Shown here: positions 1 to 9,415 of the stretch, piece by piece
How positions within the stretch are numbered: the stretch's first letter is position 1
Layout: each line of letters begins with the position of its first letter
Origin: Lutibacter sp. B2
GTDB taxonomy: Bacteria; Bacillota; Clostridia; Peptostreptococcales; Thermotaleaceae
DNA: 64,000 nucleotides
Direction of reading: 5' to 3'
Assembly (NCBI GenBank): GCA_015686845.1
Contig: JADPRS010000005.1
Location: 59,485 to 123,484, forward strand
Position numbers and translations under genes: made by a program
The notes under the pieces: model-generated
What the model saw: the letters and a program-made list of their open reading frames with translations, nothing else
Databases searched by the model: none
What the model was told of the DNA's origin: nothing

Positions 1-1413
1 AAGTATTTAGACCAAGCAGTAGCAGAAAATATGGAAATTACATTAAAGGCAATGGATAAAATAAAGGATATGAATCATGTTCGTAAGATTGCAGGAGATA
101 TGATCGAAGCAGCTGATAAAATAATGAATAAAATAGGGAAAGAAAATAGCAAAGAAATACAGAATAAAATAGTAACAATAGCACAAAAATCAGTAGTTTT
201 AGCTGGGACACAAAAAATAGAAAAAGATGAAATGAAAATTGAAGGAAATAAGGCAGTTGTTACAGTAGATGCAAAGAATATAAAGGATTTATCAAAACAA
301 GTAGAAAAAACGATAATAGAATTGAGTAAAAAACTTGAAAATAATAATATAGCAATAACAAAAATAGTAGAGAAGAAAATATCAATAGAAATACCCCATA
401 CAGAAAAAGAAGAAATAGAAACAAATCTACCTTCAAATATGATGGATACTTTAAAAGAAAATGGAATCGAAAAAGTGGAAATCAAAACAGAAGTAGCATC
501 GTTTAATGTAACGCCAAAAACTTTTGGTGACAACGCGAATGATAAAGAAATATCTCTTAGTGCAAAAAAAATAGATAGAAATAAATTATCTGCACTTGCA
601 AAAAATAAAATACCAGAAGATAGTCCTATCATAGACTTAAATGCAAGGGTTGGACAAGAAAAAATATCTAAATTTGAAGAACCAATTGAGATCAGTATCC
701 CTTATGAAGGAAAAGTGAAAGAAGAAAAAGCAATTAAAGTATTTTTCTTAAAGGATAATGGAATGATCGAAGAAGTTGGAGGAGAATATGATTCTGTAAT
801 AAAAACAATAAAATTTAAAACAAATCACTTTAGTAAGTATTTTGCAAAAGAAGTTGATGAAAAAGTTCGTAAAGTATTTAAAGACTTAAAAGGATACGAT
901 TGGGCAAAAGAAGCAATAGAGACTATGGCAAGTAATGGTATGATCAATGGAAGAGAAAAAGGATTATTCGATCCAAGTGCATCTATTACAAGAGCTGAAT
1001 TTGCAACATTAGTAACTACAATTTTAGATTACTCAGATGTAGAAAAAGAAATACCATTTACAGATGCTAAAAAAGATGATTGGTATTATAATGTCGTTGT
1101 GAAGGCATATGAAAATGGATTAATTAATGGAAGAAGCAATACAATCTTCGATCCACAAGGAAAGATTACAAGAGAAGAAATGGCAGTTATTATAGGAAAA
1201 GTATTGGAAAAAAAAGGATATAAAAATGCACAAGATAGTGAACTAAACTTATTTACAGATGAAGAGGATATATCAGATTGGGCAAAGAAGTCAGTATCAT
1301 TAACTGTACAATCAAAAATAATGAGTGGTATGGGTGATGGAATATTTGCACCAAAGGAAAATGCGAATCGTGCTCAAGCGACTGTAATGCTTTACAATTT
1401 ATATAAAAAATAA
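1..1413 (+). CDS. S-layer homology (SLH) domain protein, 5' end cut by window
   Basis: The reading frame is open from base 1 and the first in-frame ATG (31) has no ribosome binding site, so the true start and any signal peptide lie upstream of the window. About 280 residues of Lys/Glu-rich, low-complexity sequence are followed by three SLH repeats (roughly residues 283-340, 345-405 and 410-460 counted from the ATG at 31), with typical cores such as WAKEAIETMASNGMINGRE and FDPQGKITREEMAVII. SLH triplets bind pyruvylated secondary cell-wall polymer, so this is a surface-anchored protein. The N-terminal part seen here shows no recognisable enzymatic domain; it could be a structural S-layer-associated protein. 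A strong terminator follows. Confidence 0.85.
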   Translation, partial: KYLDQAVAENMEITLKAMDKIKDMNHVRKIAGDMIEAADKIMNKIGKENSKEIQNKIVTIAQKSVVLAGTQKIEKDEMKIEGNKAVVTVDAKNIKDLSKQVEKTIIELSKKLENNNIAITKIVEKKISIEIPHTEKEEIETNLPSNMMDTLKENGIEKVEIKTEVASFNVTPKTFGDNANDKEISLSAKKIDRNKLSALAKNKIPEDSPIIDLNARVGQEKISKFEEPIEISIPYEGKVKEEKAIKVFFLKDNGMIEEVGGEYDSVIKTIKFKTNHFSKYFAKEVDEKVRKVFKDLKGYDWAKEAIETMASNGMINGREKGLFDPSASITRAEFATLVTTILDYSDVEKEIPFTDAKKDDWYYNVVVKAYENGLINGRSNTIFDPQGKITREEMAVIIGKVLEKKGYKNAQDSELNLFTDEEDISDWAKKSVSLTVQSKIMSGMGDGIFAPKENANRAQATVMLYNLYKK

Positions 1414-1416
1414 TAT

Positions 1417-1462
1417 AAAGGATAAAACCTGCTAGGCATTACATTAGCAGGTTTTATCCTTT
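1417..1462. terminator. Bidirectional intrinsic terminator
   Basis: Perfect 18-bp stem (1417-1434 with 1445-1462) around a 10-nt loop, A-rich on one side and T-rich on the other. It lies between the SLH gene and the convergent redox gene and can serve both. Confidence 0.85.
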
Positions 1463-1468
1463 ATTTAA

Positions 1469-4400
1469 TTAAATCAGTTGTTGGCTTTTTAAATAGTCAA
1501 GAAAATCATTGGCTATATGGTTAGTATTAACAGTTTTATCAAATAATAAACCATTTTTAACTATTTTTAGGTGTGCTTTTTTATTTTCAAAATGAAAACC
1601 ATCAGTATATAGAATTCGACTACTATTTATAGGCCAAAATACAGAAGGAAAAAGATATTTGTCAGCTTTAAAGTATTCAGGTATATTTAAACAAATATCA
1701 CTAAAAATTTCTTTTGGACTTGTATATTTAAAATTCGTATTTAGTGCATTTGCAAGTTTTATAATGACTTGCCAATTTTCAAATCCAAAAATAGGGTTGA
1801 TTGCTTGATTTACTTTTTGAATTCTTTTTTCAGAGCTGGTATATGTTCCACGAGATTCTGCAAAGCTTGCGGCTGGTAAAACAACATCTGCTTTTTTAGC
1901 AGTTTCAGTTAAGTGTGTATCTTGAACCATTAAGAAGTCTAATTCATCTAAATCAACATGCGCAATATTTTCTCCAAATACTAAAAGACCTTTAATTTCT
2001 TTGTTATGGATCATTGTATTAAAATCTGTATGAATACCCATATCAATAAGCCCTTGGCTGTTGCAGTTTTCTTTTAATTGAATAATGCCGTTTCTAGCTT
2101 TTCCTATATGACCTGAAATGACTGCAATATTTGCAATTAATTTAGCAGCATTAGGGGTTACATTGTTTTGAGCGAATACAATCATTGCTTTTTTAGAAGT
2201 AGAATAAATAGTAGCTATTTCTTTCGCTTTTTTACTTACATATAGATCTTTTAAACTATTTTTAAGTTCTTCAAATCCAGTGGTTAATTCTTCAGATGGT
2301 ACATTACCTAAATCAATTAAAGCTTTTAGTATTTCCTTTAAGAAAATCGTATTGTTTTCAGAGATAATGGATTTATATGCCCATTCATCTGCTTGGGTTT
2401 TAGAAGGATTTATGGTTATTAATTGTGCACCGTTGGTTACTGCTTTTTTGATTTTTAATCCTACGATAGTATGTTCTTTCATTACATCTGAACCTATTAA
2501 GAGGATTGTATTTGTGGATAGTAATTCATCGTAGGTATTGGTAGATGCATCATATCCAAGTACATCTTTAATGCCTTCTTGCAAGGCATTAAAGGAACAG
2601 ATGTTTTTTGTTTTTAATACATCTTTTGCAAATTTAGAAATTAGATAAATTTCTTCATTGGTATAGCGATCAGAAATTGAAATACCTAAAGATTTACTGC
2701 CGTATAATAAACTTAAACTTTGGGCTTTTTTAGCAGCATAAAGAATTGCGTCATCCCACGTAGCTTCTTCAAATTTACCATCTTTTTTAATTAATGGGGT
2801 AGTAATTCTTTTTTTATTTCTTTCTATATCAAAACCGAATCTTCCTTTGACACATAGAAGACCATGATCTACTTGACTGTCTTTATTTGGAATTGAGCGA
2901 AGTAATAAATTTCCTTTCGTGTTTAAATCTATATTACATCCTACACTACAGTGAGAACATATAGTATTAGTGACTGTGGCTTTTACTGGAACAGATTTTT
3001 CTATACTTAGTTTTTCAGAAAGAGCACCTGTTGGACAAACACTGATACATTGTCCGCAGGAAATACATCCAGTATTTTTTAAAGGTCTGTTTAGTGCAGG
3101 TTTTACGATTGTATCAAAGCCTCTGTCTACAAGACCTATTGCACTAACGCCCATGATTTCTTCACAGGTTCTTATACATAAACCGCATAAGATGCACTTA
3201 TCAGGATTTCTTTGAATGAATGGATGCTCATCTTCAAATTCTCTCTTATGAACTTCACCTTCAAATTTATTTGGTTTTATATTGTATTCATTAGAATATT
3301 TTATGAGTTTACAATCAAAGTAATCATGACATCCACATTCAAGACATCTGTGTGCATCTTGTTTTGCAGATTCTTCGCTGTAACCATCTACCACTTCATC
3401 AAAATTATATTTTCTCTCTTGTGCAGACAGATGGGGCATAGGTGGTCTAGGTGTTTTTTTTCTGCCTATAAAGTCTTCTTCTGTTAAATCATCTCTTTGT
3501 ACATGATAAGGATTTTTAAACGGAATAATTTCACCTTCAAGGTATCTGTTGATCACTTCACATGCTTTTTTAGCATCCCCGATAGCTTCAATCGCAATAC
3601 TAGCCCCTCTATTTGTAGCATCTCCACCAGCGAATACGCCTTCTATGTTTGTGGAATAAGTATTTTCATCTACATAGATTGTTCCACGTTTCGTAAGTTG
3701 AATATTTTCAAAGCCTTCAGTATCAGCATTTTGTCCGATGGCTACAATGACAGAATCTACTTCTATTATTTCTTCTTCATTTTCAATAGGAATAACATTT
3801 CGTCGCCCGCTTGAATCTGGTTCTCCTTGCTCCATTTTTTGAAGTACTACTTTTGATACTTTTCCATTTTCTCCAATAATTTCTTTTGGACTAACGAGGA
3901 ATTTGAAGTTAATTCCTTCTTCTTCGGCTTCTATAACTTCTACATCTTCAGCAGGCATATCAACCTTTGTTCTACGATAAAGAGCATAGACCTTTTTAGC
4001 ACCTAATCGAATGGCTGTTCTACAAGCATCCATTGCAGTATTACCACCACCAACTACTGCGATTCGGTCGCCAGTTCTTATGGGTTGATTAACTGCAAAT
4101 TTAGTTAAAAATTCTATACCACTTATAATTCCTTTTAAATCTTTACCAGGACATCTTAAATTTGGACTGTTCCAAGCACCTATGGAAATATAAACTGCAT
4201 CAAATTGTTCTCTTAGATAATCTAATTTGACATCTTTACCCACTCTTAAATTCGTAAGCATTTTTACGCCTAATTTTTCGATAATTCTGATTTCTTTATT
4301 TAATACTTCTTTAGGGAGGCGATATTGAGGAATTCCATATCTAAGCATTCCTCCAAGTTCTGGCATGGCTTCATAAATAGCTACTTTGTGTCCTGATTGA

Positions 4401-5038
4401 GCGAGGTAGTAGGCAGCGGTAAGTCCACCAGGACCGCCTCCAATGATGGCTATTCTCTTGCCAGTAGAAGGTTTAATTTCAGGAATAAAAGCTTCTTCAT
4501 CCTTTAAGTCTATATCTGCTACAAATCTTTTTAACCATGCAATGGATATAGGTTCATCTACAAGAGATCTTCTACAGGCATCTTCACATGGGTGAGGACA
4601 AATTCTTCCTATGCTAGCAGGTAGTGGTAATTGCTCTTTTATAAGTTTTAATGCTTCTTTATATTCTCCATTGGCAATAAGTCCTACATATCCTTGACAA
4701 TCTGTATTAGCAGGACATGCTAATACACATGGGGGTCTGCAATCTCCTGTATGGTCTGAAAGAAGAAGTTCGAGGGCCATTTTTCTTGATTTTTTAACTC
4801 TTGTCGTATTTGTATGTATAACCATTCCCTCACTTACCATAGTAGCACAAGCTCTAAGAAACTTTGGAATTCCTTCTACTTCTACAACACAAAGGCCACA
4901 AGAACCATATATTTCAACTCTTTTATCATAGCATAGTGTAGGAATATCTATTTTATTTTGTTTTGCCGTTTCAAGAATGGTTTGGCCTGCATTTGCAAGA
5001 ATTTCCTTTCCATTTATATTTAACCTAATTTCTGGCAT
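1469..5038 (-). CDS. NuoG/FdhA-like iron-sulfur subunit fused to a GltD-type NAD(P)H/FAD module (putative transhydrogenase subunit)
   Basis: 1189 residues. Order of modules: [2Fe-2S] domain (about 1-75, CxxxxxxxxxxCGLC pattern), NuoG-type Cys motif with HTGDCRPPC (about 95-110), GltD-like FAD domain (GGGPGGLTAAYYLA near 200), NADP-binding fold (VVGGGNTAMDA near 335), two [4Fe-4S] ferredoxin motifs (CILCGLCIRTC and CISCGQCISVC), then a molybdopterin-oxidoreductase domain with its own cluster motif CSHCSVGC. At the place where formate dehydrogenases have Sec or Cys, this protein has Gln820 (codon 2581-2579), in the context FNALQEG. The C-terminal pterin-binding cap of formate dehydrogenases is shortened or absent. 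This argues against formate oxidation. With the NuoE- and NuoF-like genes just upstream it probably forms an NADH/NADPH/ferredoxin transhydrogenase resembling the Stn complex of Sporomusa; that is inference. An ATG 15 nt upstream (5053) is in frame, but the ribosome binding site GGAGGA (5050-5045) lies after it, so the start at 5038 is chosen. Confidence 0.8.
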   Translation of the reverse strand: MPEIRLNINGKEILANAGQTILETAKQNKIDIPTLCYDKRVEIYGSCGLCVVEVEGIPKFLRACATMVSEGMVIHTNTTRVKKSRKMALELLLSDHTGDCRPPCVLACPANTDCQGYVGLIANGEYKEALKLIKEQLPLPASIGRICPHPCEDACRRSLVDEPISIAWLKRFVADIDLKDEEAFIPEIKPSTGKRIAIIGGGPGGLTAAYYLAQSGHKVAIYEAMPELGGMLRYGIPQYRLPKEVLNKEIRIIEKLGVKMLTNLRVGKDVKLDYLREQFDAVYISIGAWNSPNLRCPGKDLKGIISGIEFLTKFAVNQPIRTGDRIAVVGGGNTAMDACRTAIRLGAKKVYALYRRTKVDMPAEDVEVIEAEEEGINFKFLVSPKEIIGENGKVSKVVLQKMEQGEPDSSGRRNVIPIENEEEIIEVDSVIVAIGQNADTEGFENIQLTKRGTIYVDENTYSTNIEGVFAGGDATNRGASIAIEAIGDAKKACEVINRYLEGEIIPFKNPYHVQRDDLTEEDFIGRKKTPRPPMPHLSAQERKYNFDEVVDGYSEESAKQDAHRCLECGCHDYFDCKLIKYSNEYNIKPNKFEGEVHKREFEDEHPFIQRNPDKCILCGLCIRTCEEIMGVSAIGLVDRGFDTIVKPALNRPLKNTGCISCGQCISVCPTGALSEKLSIEKSVPVKATVTNTICSHCSVGCNIDLNTKGNLLLRSIPNKDSQVDHGLLCVKGRFGFDIERNKKRITTPLIKKDGKFEEATWDDAILYAAKKAQSLSLLYGSKSLGISISDRYTNEEIYLISKFAKDVLKTKNICSFNALQEGIKDVLGYDASTNTYDELLSTNTILLIGSDVMKEHTIVGLKIKKAVTNGAQLITINPSKTQADEWAYKSIISENNTIFLKEILKALIDLGNVPSEELTTGFEELKNSLKDLYVSKKAKEIATIYSTSKKAMIVFAQNNVTPNAAKLIANIAVISGHIGKARNGIIQLKENCNSQGLIDMGIHTDFNTMIHNKEIKGLLVFGENIAHVDLDELDFLMVQDTHLTETAKKADVVLPAASFAESRGTYTSSEKRIQKVNQAINPIFGFENWQVIIKLANALNTNFKYTSPKEIFSDICLNIPEYFKADKYLFPSVFWPINSSRILYTDGFHFENKKAHLKIVKNGLLFDKTVNTNHIANDFLDYLKSQQLI

Positions 5039-5058
5039 AGTAATTCCTCCCATCTGAT

Positions 5059-6813
5059 TTATTCAATTACAATTGCATTAAATCTACAAGTTTCTTTGCA
5101 TTTGCCGCACTTTATACATTTGGTGGTATCTATTAAATGTGGTTCTTTACGATTACCAGAGATAGCACCTACAGGACATTTTTTAGCACAAAGGCCACAG
5201 CCGATACAGTGATTAGAACTAATAGAGTAAGTAAGTAGTGCACTACATTGTTTCGCAGGACATTTTTTCTCATAGATATGTTTTTCGTATTCATCTCTAA
5301 AATATCGTATAGTCGTTAAAACTGGGTTTGGTGCTGTTTGACCTAATCCGCATAAAGAACCTTCTTTGATTTTAAGGGCTAAGTCTTCTAATAGTTCTAT
5401 ATCTCCATCTTTTCCTTTTCCTTCACATATTCTAGTTAAGATTTCTAACATTCTTTTTGTACCGATTCTACAGTAAATACATTTTCCGCAGGATTCTTTT
5501 CTTGTAAAGTCTAAAAAGAATCTAGCCATATCTACCATACAGGTGGTTTCATCCATTACAACCATTCCTCCAGAACCCATGATTGCACCTGTTTTATTAA
5601 TGGAATCGTAATCAACGGGCGTATCTAAAAGATGGTTAGGGATACATCCCCCAGAAGGGCCACCCATTTGTACTGCTTTAAAATTTTTGTTATCTCTAAT
5701 TCCACCACCTATATTAAAAATAACATCTCTTAAGGTTACCCCCATAGGAACTTCTGCAAGTCCACCATTTTTGATTTTTCCAGTAAGTGCAAATACTTTC
5801 GTTCCCTTACTTTTATCTGTGCCAATAGCTGCAAATGATTTTCCACCGTTAAATAAAATCCAAGGCACGTTTGCAAATGTTTCAACGTTGTTTATATTAG
5901 TAGGTTTTTGCCAATATCCTTTTTGAGCAGGGAAAGGGGGTTTCAATCTAGGCATACCACGTTCACCTTCTAATGAAGCAATTAATGCAGTTTCTTCTCC
6001 ACATACAAATGCGCCAGCGCCTGCTTTTATTCTTAGATCAAAATTGAGTTTTTTATTTCCAAATATATGTTTACCTAAAAAACCATTTTCTCTAGCTTGA
6101 GCTATGGCAATTTTTAGACGCTTTATAGCTAGAGGATATTCAGCTCTTGCATATATAATCCCTTCTTCTGCACCTATTGCATAGGCACCAATCATCATAC
6201 CTTCAATTAAATTATGAGGATCTCCTTCTAAAACACTTCTATCCATAAATGCACCAGGATCGCCTTCATCAGCATTGCATACAATATATTTGGGAGAATC
6301 TAAAGATTGACGAGCGGCATTCCATTTAAACCAAGTAGGAAATCCAGCTCCTCCTCTACCTCTTAAACCTGAGATTTTGATTTCGTCTATAACTTCTTCA
6401 GGACTCATTTCATTAATACATTTTTTAATTGCTTCATATCCACCATTTTTTATATATTCATCTATATTTTCAGGATTTATAAGACCACAATTTTTAAGGG
6501 CTATTCTGTTTTGTTTAGCTAATATATTTTTAGATTGAGCATCTATCATATATTCTTTTACAGGTGTTTTTTCTAATATATGTTTTTGGATGATTTTATT
6601 TACCATTTCAGGATGTACTTTTACATAGGTTGATTTTTTACCATCATCATCTATAATATCTACAATAGGTTCTAAATAACACATTCCAATACATCCTGCA
6701 ACTTCAATGTTTACATGAAGATTTTCTTTGTTTAATTCTTTTGCTATTTCAGAGTATATTCTATTTGCACCAGCGGCTATGCCACAACTTCCTTGACCGA
6801 TTATAATCTTCAT
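5059..6813 (-). CDS. NuoF/HydB-like NADH-binding flavoprotein subunit
   Basis: 584 residues. An N-terminal thioredoxin-like domain (1-90) is followed by the NuoF core, with FMN/NADH-binding signature LRGRGGAGFPTWFKW, a SLBB region, the NADH-type cluster motif SCGKCIYCRIGTKRM ... GSLCGLGQTAPNP, and a C-terminal 2x[4Fe-4S] ferredoxin (CIGCGLCAKKCPVGAI and CIKCGKCKETC). This is the layout of HydB/NuoF subunits of bifurcating hydrogenases and NAD-linked formate dehydrogenases. The N-terminal domain keeps only three of the usual four [2Fe-2S] cysteines (C10, C41, C45), so it may hold no cluster. The protein should exchange electrons between NAD(H), FMN and the iron-sulfur chain of the large subunit. 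It is separated from the flanking genes by 3 and 20 nt, hence one operon. Confidence 0.88.
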   Translation of the reverse strand: MKIIIGQGSCGIAAGANRIYSEIAKELNKENLHVNIEVAGCIGMCYLEPIVDIIDDDGKKSTYVKVHPEMVNKIIQKHILEKTPVKEYMIDAQSKNILAKQNRIALKNCGLINPENIDEYIKNGGYEAIKKCINEMSPEEVIDEIKISGLRGRGGAGFPTWFKWNAARQSLDSPKYIVCNADEGDPGAFMDRSVLEGDPHNLIEGMMIGAYAIGAEEGIIYARAEYPLAIKRLKIAIAQARENGFLGKHIFGNKKLNFDLRIKAGAGAFVCGEETALIASLEGERGMPRLKPPFPAQKGYWQKPTNINNVETFANVPWILFNGGKSFAAIGTDKSKGTKVFALTGKIKNGGLAEVPMGVTLRDVIFNIGGGIRDNKNFKAVQMGGPSGGCIPNHLLDTPVDYDSINKTGAIMGSGGMVVMDETTCMVDMARFFLDFTRKESCGKCIYCRIGTKRMLEILTRICEGKGKDGDIELLEDLALKIKEGSLCGLGQTAPNPVLTTIRYFRDEYEKHIYEKKCPAKQCSALLTYSISSNHCIGCGLCAKKCPVGAISGNRKEPHLIDTTKCIKCGKCKETCRFNAIVIE

Positions 6814-6816
6814 GGT

Positions 6817-7320
6817 TTATACCTCCTTATGATCGAACTCGTTCTTTTTTATTTCCCTTATGATTTGTTTTGTTTTTTCAGGTGTAAGCTTCCCATAAGT
6901 TTTATCATTGATCATCATAACAGGAGATAAACTGCAACAGCCTAAACAGGCTACACTATTTAATGTAAAAAGGTTATCATTTGTTGTTTCACCTTCGTTT
7001 ATACTTAATTCTTCTAATAAAGCTTTTTCAATTGTTTTTGAACCATTTACATGACAGGCAGTTCCTTGACAAAGCAGTATCAGATATTTACCAACGGGCT
7101 TAAGTCTAAACTGTGTATAGAATGTGGCTACGCCATAGATTTTTGCAGGTTTAATACCTGTATTTTCAGCGATATAATCTAATGCAAATTCTGGCAGGTA
7201 TCCGTATATGTTTTGAGTTTCTTGCAATATGCTGATGAGACTTCCAGATATATTTTTATATTTATTTAATATAGGATTTAACTTTGGTAGATTATTGTTG
7301 TTTTGACAGCGGTATTGCAT
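6817..7320 (-). CDS. NuoE/HydC-like [2Fe-2S] thioredoxin-fold subunit
   Basis: 167 residues from the chosen start. Contains the NuoE signature: YGVATFYTQFRLKPVGK, then cluster cysteines in CQGTACHVNG and CLGCCSLSPVM. It pairs with NuoF-type subunits in NADH dehydrogenases, bifurcating hydrogenases and NAD-linked formate dehydrogenases. The frame stays open 22 codons further upstream (to 7386), but an AAGGGGTG ribosome binding site sits directly before the ATG at 7320 and the family similarity starts there, so the longer form is rejected. First gene of the three-gene redox operon. Confidence 0.85.
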   Translation of the reverse strand: MQYRCQNNNNLPKLNPILNKYKNISGSLISILQETQNIYGYLPEFALDYIAENTGIKPAKIYGVATFYTQFRLKPVGKYLILLCQGTACHVNGSKTIEKALLEELSINEGETTNDNLFTLNSVACLGCCSLSPVMMINDKTYGKLTPEKTKQIIREIKKNEFDHKEV

Positions 7321-7390
7321 ACCATTCACCCCTTTTTGTGAAAATGATAAATTAATAACAAGTGAAACGAATAAATATTGATTCATAATT

Positions 7391-7396
7391 ATTATA
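7391..7396 (-). promoter_or_regulatory. Extended -10 promoter of the redox operon
   Basis: On the minus strand TATGATATAAT gives a consensus -10 with the TG extension. The -35 (TTTATA, about 7419-7414, 17-bp spacer) is weak. It lies about 70 nt upstream of the chosen NuoE-like start. Confidence 0.45.
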
Positions 7397-7612
7397 TCAT
7401 AAGGTTAGGTTAGTATAAATACGAAATATTTAGAAAATTAAAAACAATTAACGATAAAACTTACGATAAAAAAGGGTTTGTCCCATTGATGCAAGGGGAA
7501 ATGTATAAAAATGAAAGAAAAGCATGAACAAACTTGTAAAATTAGAAAGTGTGTTTTATGGAGGACTGTGTATAACATAATTTAAAAAATAACAAACTTA
7601 GGCTTAAATACT

Positions 7613-7652
7613 CAAAAAAAAGCATTAAATCTATAATAAAATAGATTTAATG
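7613..7652 (-). terminator. Terminator of gpmI
   Basis: Perfect 12-bp stem (7623-7634 with 7641-7652), followed on the minus strand by a run of T (complement of 7614-7621). It lies just past the gpmI stop. The rest of 7397-7612 shows no coding potential. Confidence 0.75.
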
Positions 7653-7666
7653 TTTTTTATGTCAAA

Positions 7667-9226
7667 TTAAATTGTTTCTGTTGCCAATTCATATGCTGGT
7701 ACCAGTAAAGATTGACCTGTCATTTCATTAGGTTTTTCTACATTCATGAGTTCAAGTAATGTAGGCGCTAAATCAGCCAATTTACCTTCTTGTAAATCAT
7801 ATTCTTCAGAAGCATTAATCAATACTACGGGAACTGGATTTGTAGAGTGGGAAGTAATGATATTTCCATCCTTATCTAGCATTTCATCAGAGTTTCCATG
7901 ATCGGCTGTAAGAATAATTTGTCCTTGGGTATTTATAATAGCTGATACTATTTTTTCTATACATGTATCTACTGTTTCTATTGCTTTTATGGTTGCATCA
8001 ATAGAACCTGTATGTCCGACCATATCAGGATTAGCAAAATTTACTATTATTAAGTCATGAACTTCTTTATTAATTTCAACAATTAATTTTTCAGTTACTT
8101 CATGTGCACTCATTTCTGGTTGAAGGTCATAAGTTGCAACTTTTGGAGAAGGAATCAAAATTCTTTCTTCCTCTTTATAAGGGGATTCTATTCCTCCATT
8201 AAAGAAGAAAGTAACATGTGCATATTTTTCAGTTTCTGCTATACGAAGTTGTTTCATGCCCAAGTCTGAAATGTATTCACCTAAAGTATTTGTAATCTTT
8301 GTTGGTGTATATGCAACAGATACATTAGGCATAGAAGCATCGTATTCTGTCATACATGCATAATGAATAGGGAAGAAACCTTTTTTTCTTTCAAATCCAT
8401 TAAAATCTTCATCTACGAAAGTACGAGTAATCTCTCTGGCCCTATCGGGTCTGAAGTTAAACATAATAATAGAGTCATTTTCACAAATTGTAGCAGTAGG
8501 CGAATGATCCTTAAGAATGATCGTTGGTTTTACAAATTCATCTACTTCATCTTTTGTATAAGAATTTTCTATTGCTTCGAGTGCACTGTTTGCTGTTTGG
8601 CCTTCACCCATTGTTAAAGCATCATAGGCAAGATTTACTCTTTCCCATCGATTGTCTCTATCCATTGCATAATAGCGACCAGAAACTGTAGCTATTTCGC
8701 CTACGCCGATTTCATTTAATTTTTCTTCTAATTCAAGAACATATTTCTTTGCACTTGAAGGTGGAACATCTCGTCCATCTAAAAATGCATGAATATATAC
8801 TTTTTCAATACCTTTATTTTTAGCAAGTTTAAGAAGTGCATATAGGTGTTTATTATGGCTGTGTACACCCCCATCTGATAATAATCCATAAAGATGAAGG
8901 GAACTATTATGTTTTTTCACATTTTCTATTGCATCTAATAAAGCAGGATTTTCATAAAAGTCGCCATCTTCAATAGATTTAGTGATTCTAGTAAGTGATT
9001 GGTATACGATTCTTCCTGCACCTATGTTTAGATGTCCTACTTCTGAATTTCCCATTTGACCATTTGGAAGACCTACATCTATACCACTTGCATGAATTTT
9101 ATTATTTGGATATTTTTCAAAGTATTCATCTAAATTAGGTGTATTTGCAAGTTGTACTGCATTACCATAATCAGAATTATTGATTCCGAAACCATCTAAT
9201 ATCATTAAAATTGTATTTTTTTTCAA
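7667..9226 (-). CDS. gpmI: 2,3-bisphosphoglycerate-independent phosphoglycerate mutase
   Basis: 519 residues, usual length for the family. It interconverts 3- and 2-phosphoglycerate in glycolysis using two metal ions. Family marks: N-terminal ILMILDGFGIN with the metal-binding Asp; GQMGNSEVGHLNIGAGR with the phosphorylated Ser; the HAFLDGRDVPP stretch; NFANPDMVGHTG and LTADHGNSDEM with metal ligands near the C-terminus. The start codon is TTG (9226-9224) behind AAGGGGG. In most clostridia this gene ends the gap-pgk-tpi-gpmI operon; here it stands alone, divergent from an IclR-family regulator. Confidence 0.95.
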   Translation of the reverse strand: MKKNTILMILDGFGINNSDYGNAVQLANTPNLDEYFEKYPNNKIHASGIDVGLPNGQMGNSEVGHLNIGAGRIVYQSLTRITKSIEDGDFYENPALLDAIENVKKHNSSLHLYGLLSDGGVHSHNKHLYALLKLAKNKGIEKVYIHAFLDGRDVPPSSAKKYVLELEEKLNEIGVGEIATVSGRYYAMDRDNRWERVNLAYDALTMGEGQTANSALEAIENSYTKDEVDEFVKPTIILKDHSPTATICENDSIIMFNFRPDRAREITRTFVDEDFNGFERKKGFFPIHYACMTEYDASMPNVSVAYTPTKITNTLGEYISDLGMKQLRIAETEKYAHVTFFFNGGIESPYKEEERILIPSPKVATYDLQPEMSAHEVTEKLIVEINKEVHDLIIVNFANPDMVGHTGSIDATIKAIETVDTCIEKIVSAIINTQGQIILTADHGNSDEMLDKDGNIITSHSTNPVPVVLINASEEYDLQEGKLADLAPTLLELMNVEKPNEMTGQSLLVPAYELATETI

Positions 9227-9286
9227 GATATTACCCCCTTGTATTAAGACTGAATAAATAATATATATTTATAATAACAAATTTCA

Positions 9287-9308
9287 TGCCAAAAAGACAT
9301 GGTTGGCA
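9287..9308. promoter_or_regulatory. Interrupted palindrome TGCCAA-N10-TTGGCA between gpmI and the IclR gene
   Basis: Arms 9287-9292 and 9303-9308 are perfect inverted repeats in the divergent intergenic region. Possible operator, for instance for autoregulation of the IclR-type gene; no direct evidence. Confidence 0.3.
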
Positions 9309-9368
9309 AATATTAACTACCAATAAGAAGTGAAATAGCTGAGTATGTCCTTATATTTATGAAGCATA

Positions 9369-9377
9369 TGATATAAT
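9369..9377 (+). promoter_or_regulatory. Extended -10 promoter (TGATATAAT) of the IclR-family gene
   Basis: TG-A-TATAAT with consensus -10 at 9372-9377, about 40 nt before the IclR start. No good -35 is visible, which is usual for extended -10 promoters. Confidence 0.45.
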
Positions 9378-9415
9378 AAAAAAGTAGAGATATAGAAAGC
9401 AGAGGAGAAGATCTG

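Noticed and set aside
1469..5038. Annotation of the large redox subunit as a formate dehydrogenase alpha subunit
   Set aside because: Catalytic Sec/Cys position is Gln820, no in-frame TGA exists, and the C-terminal pterin cap is short.
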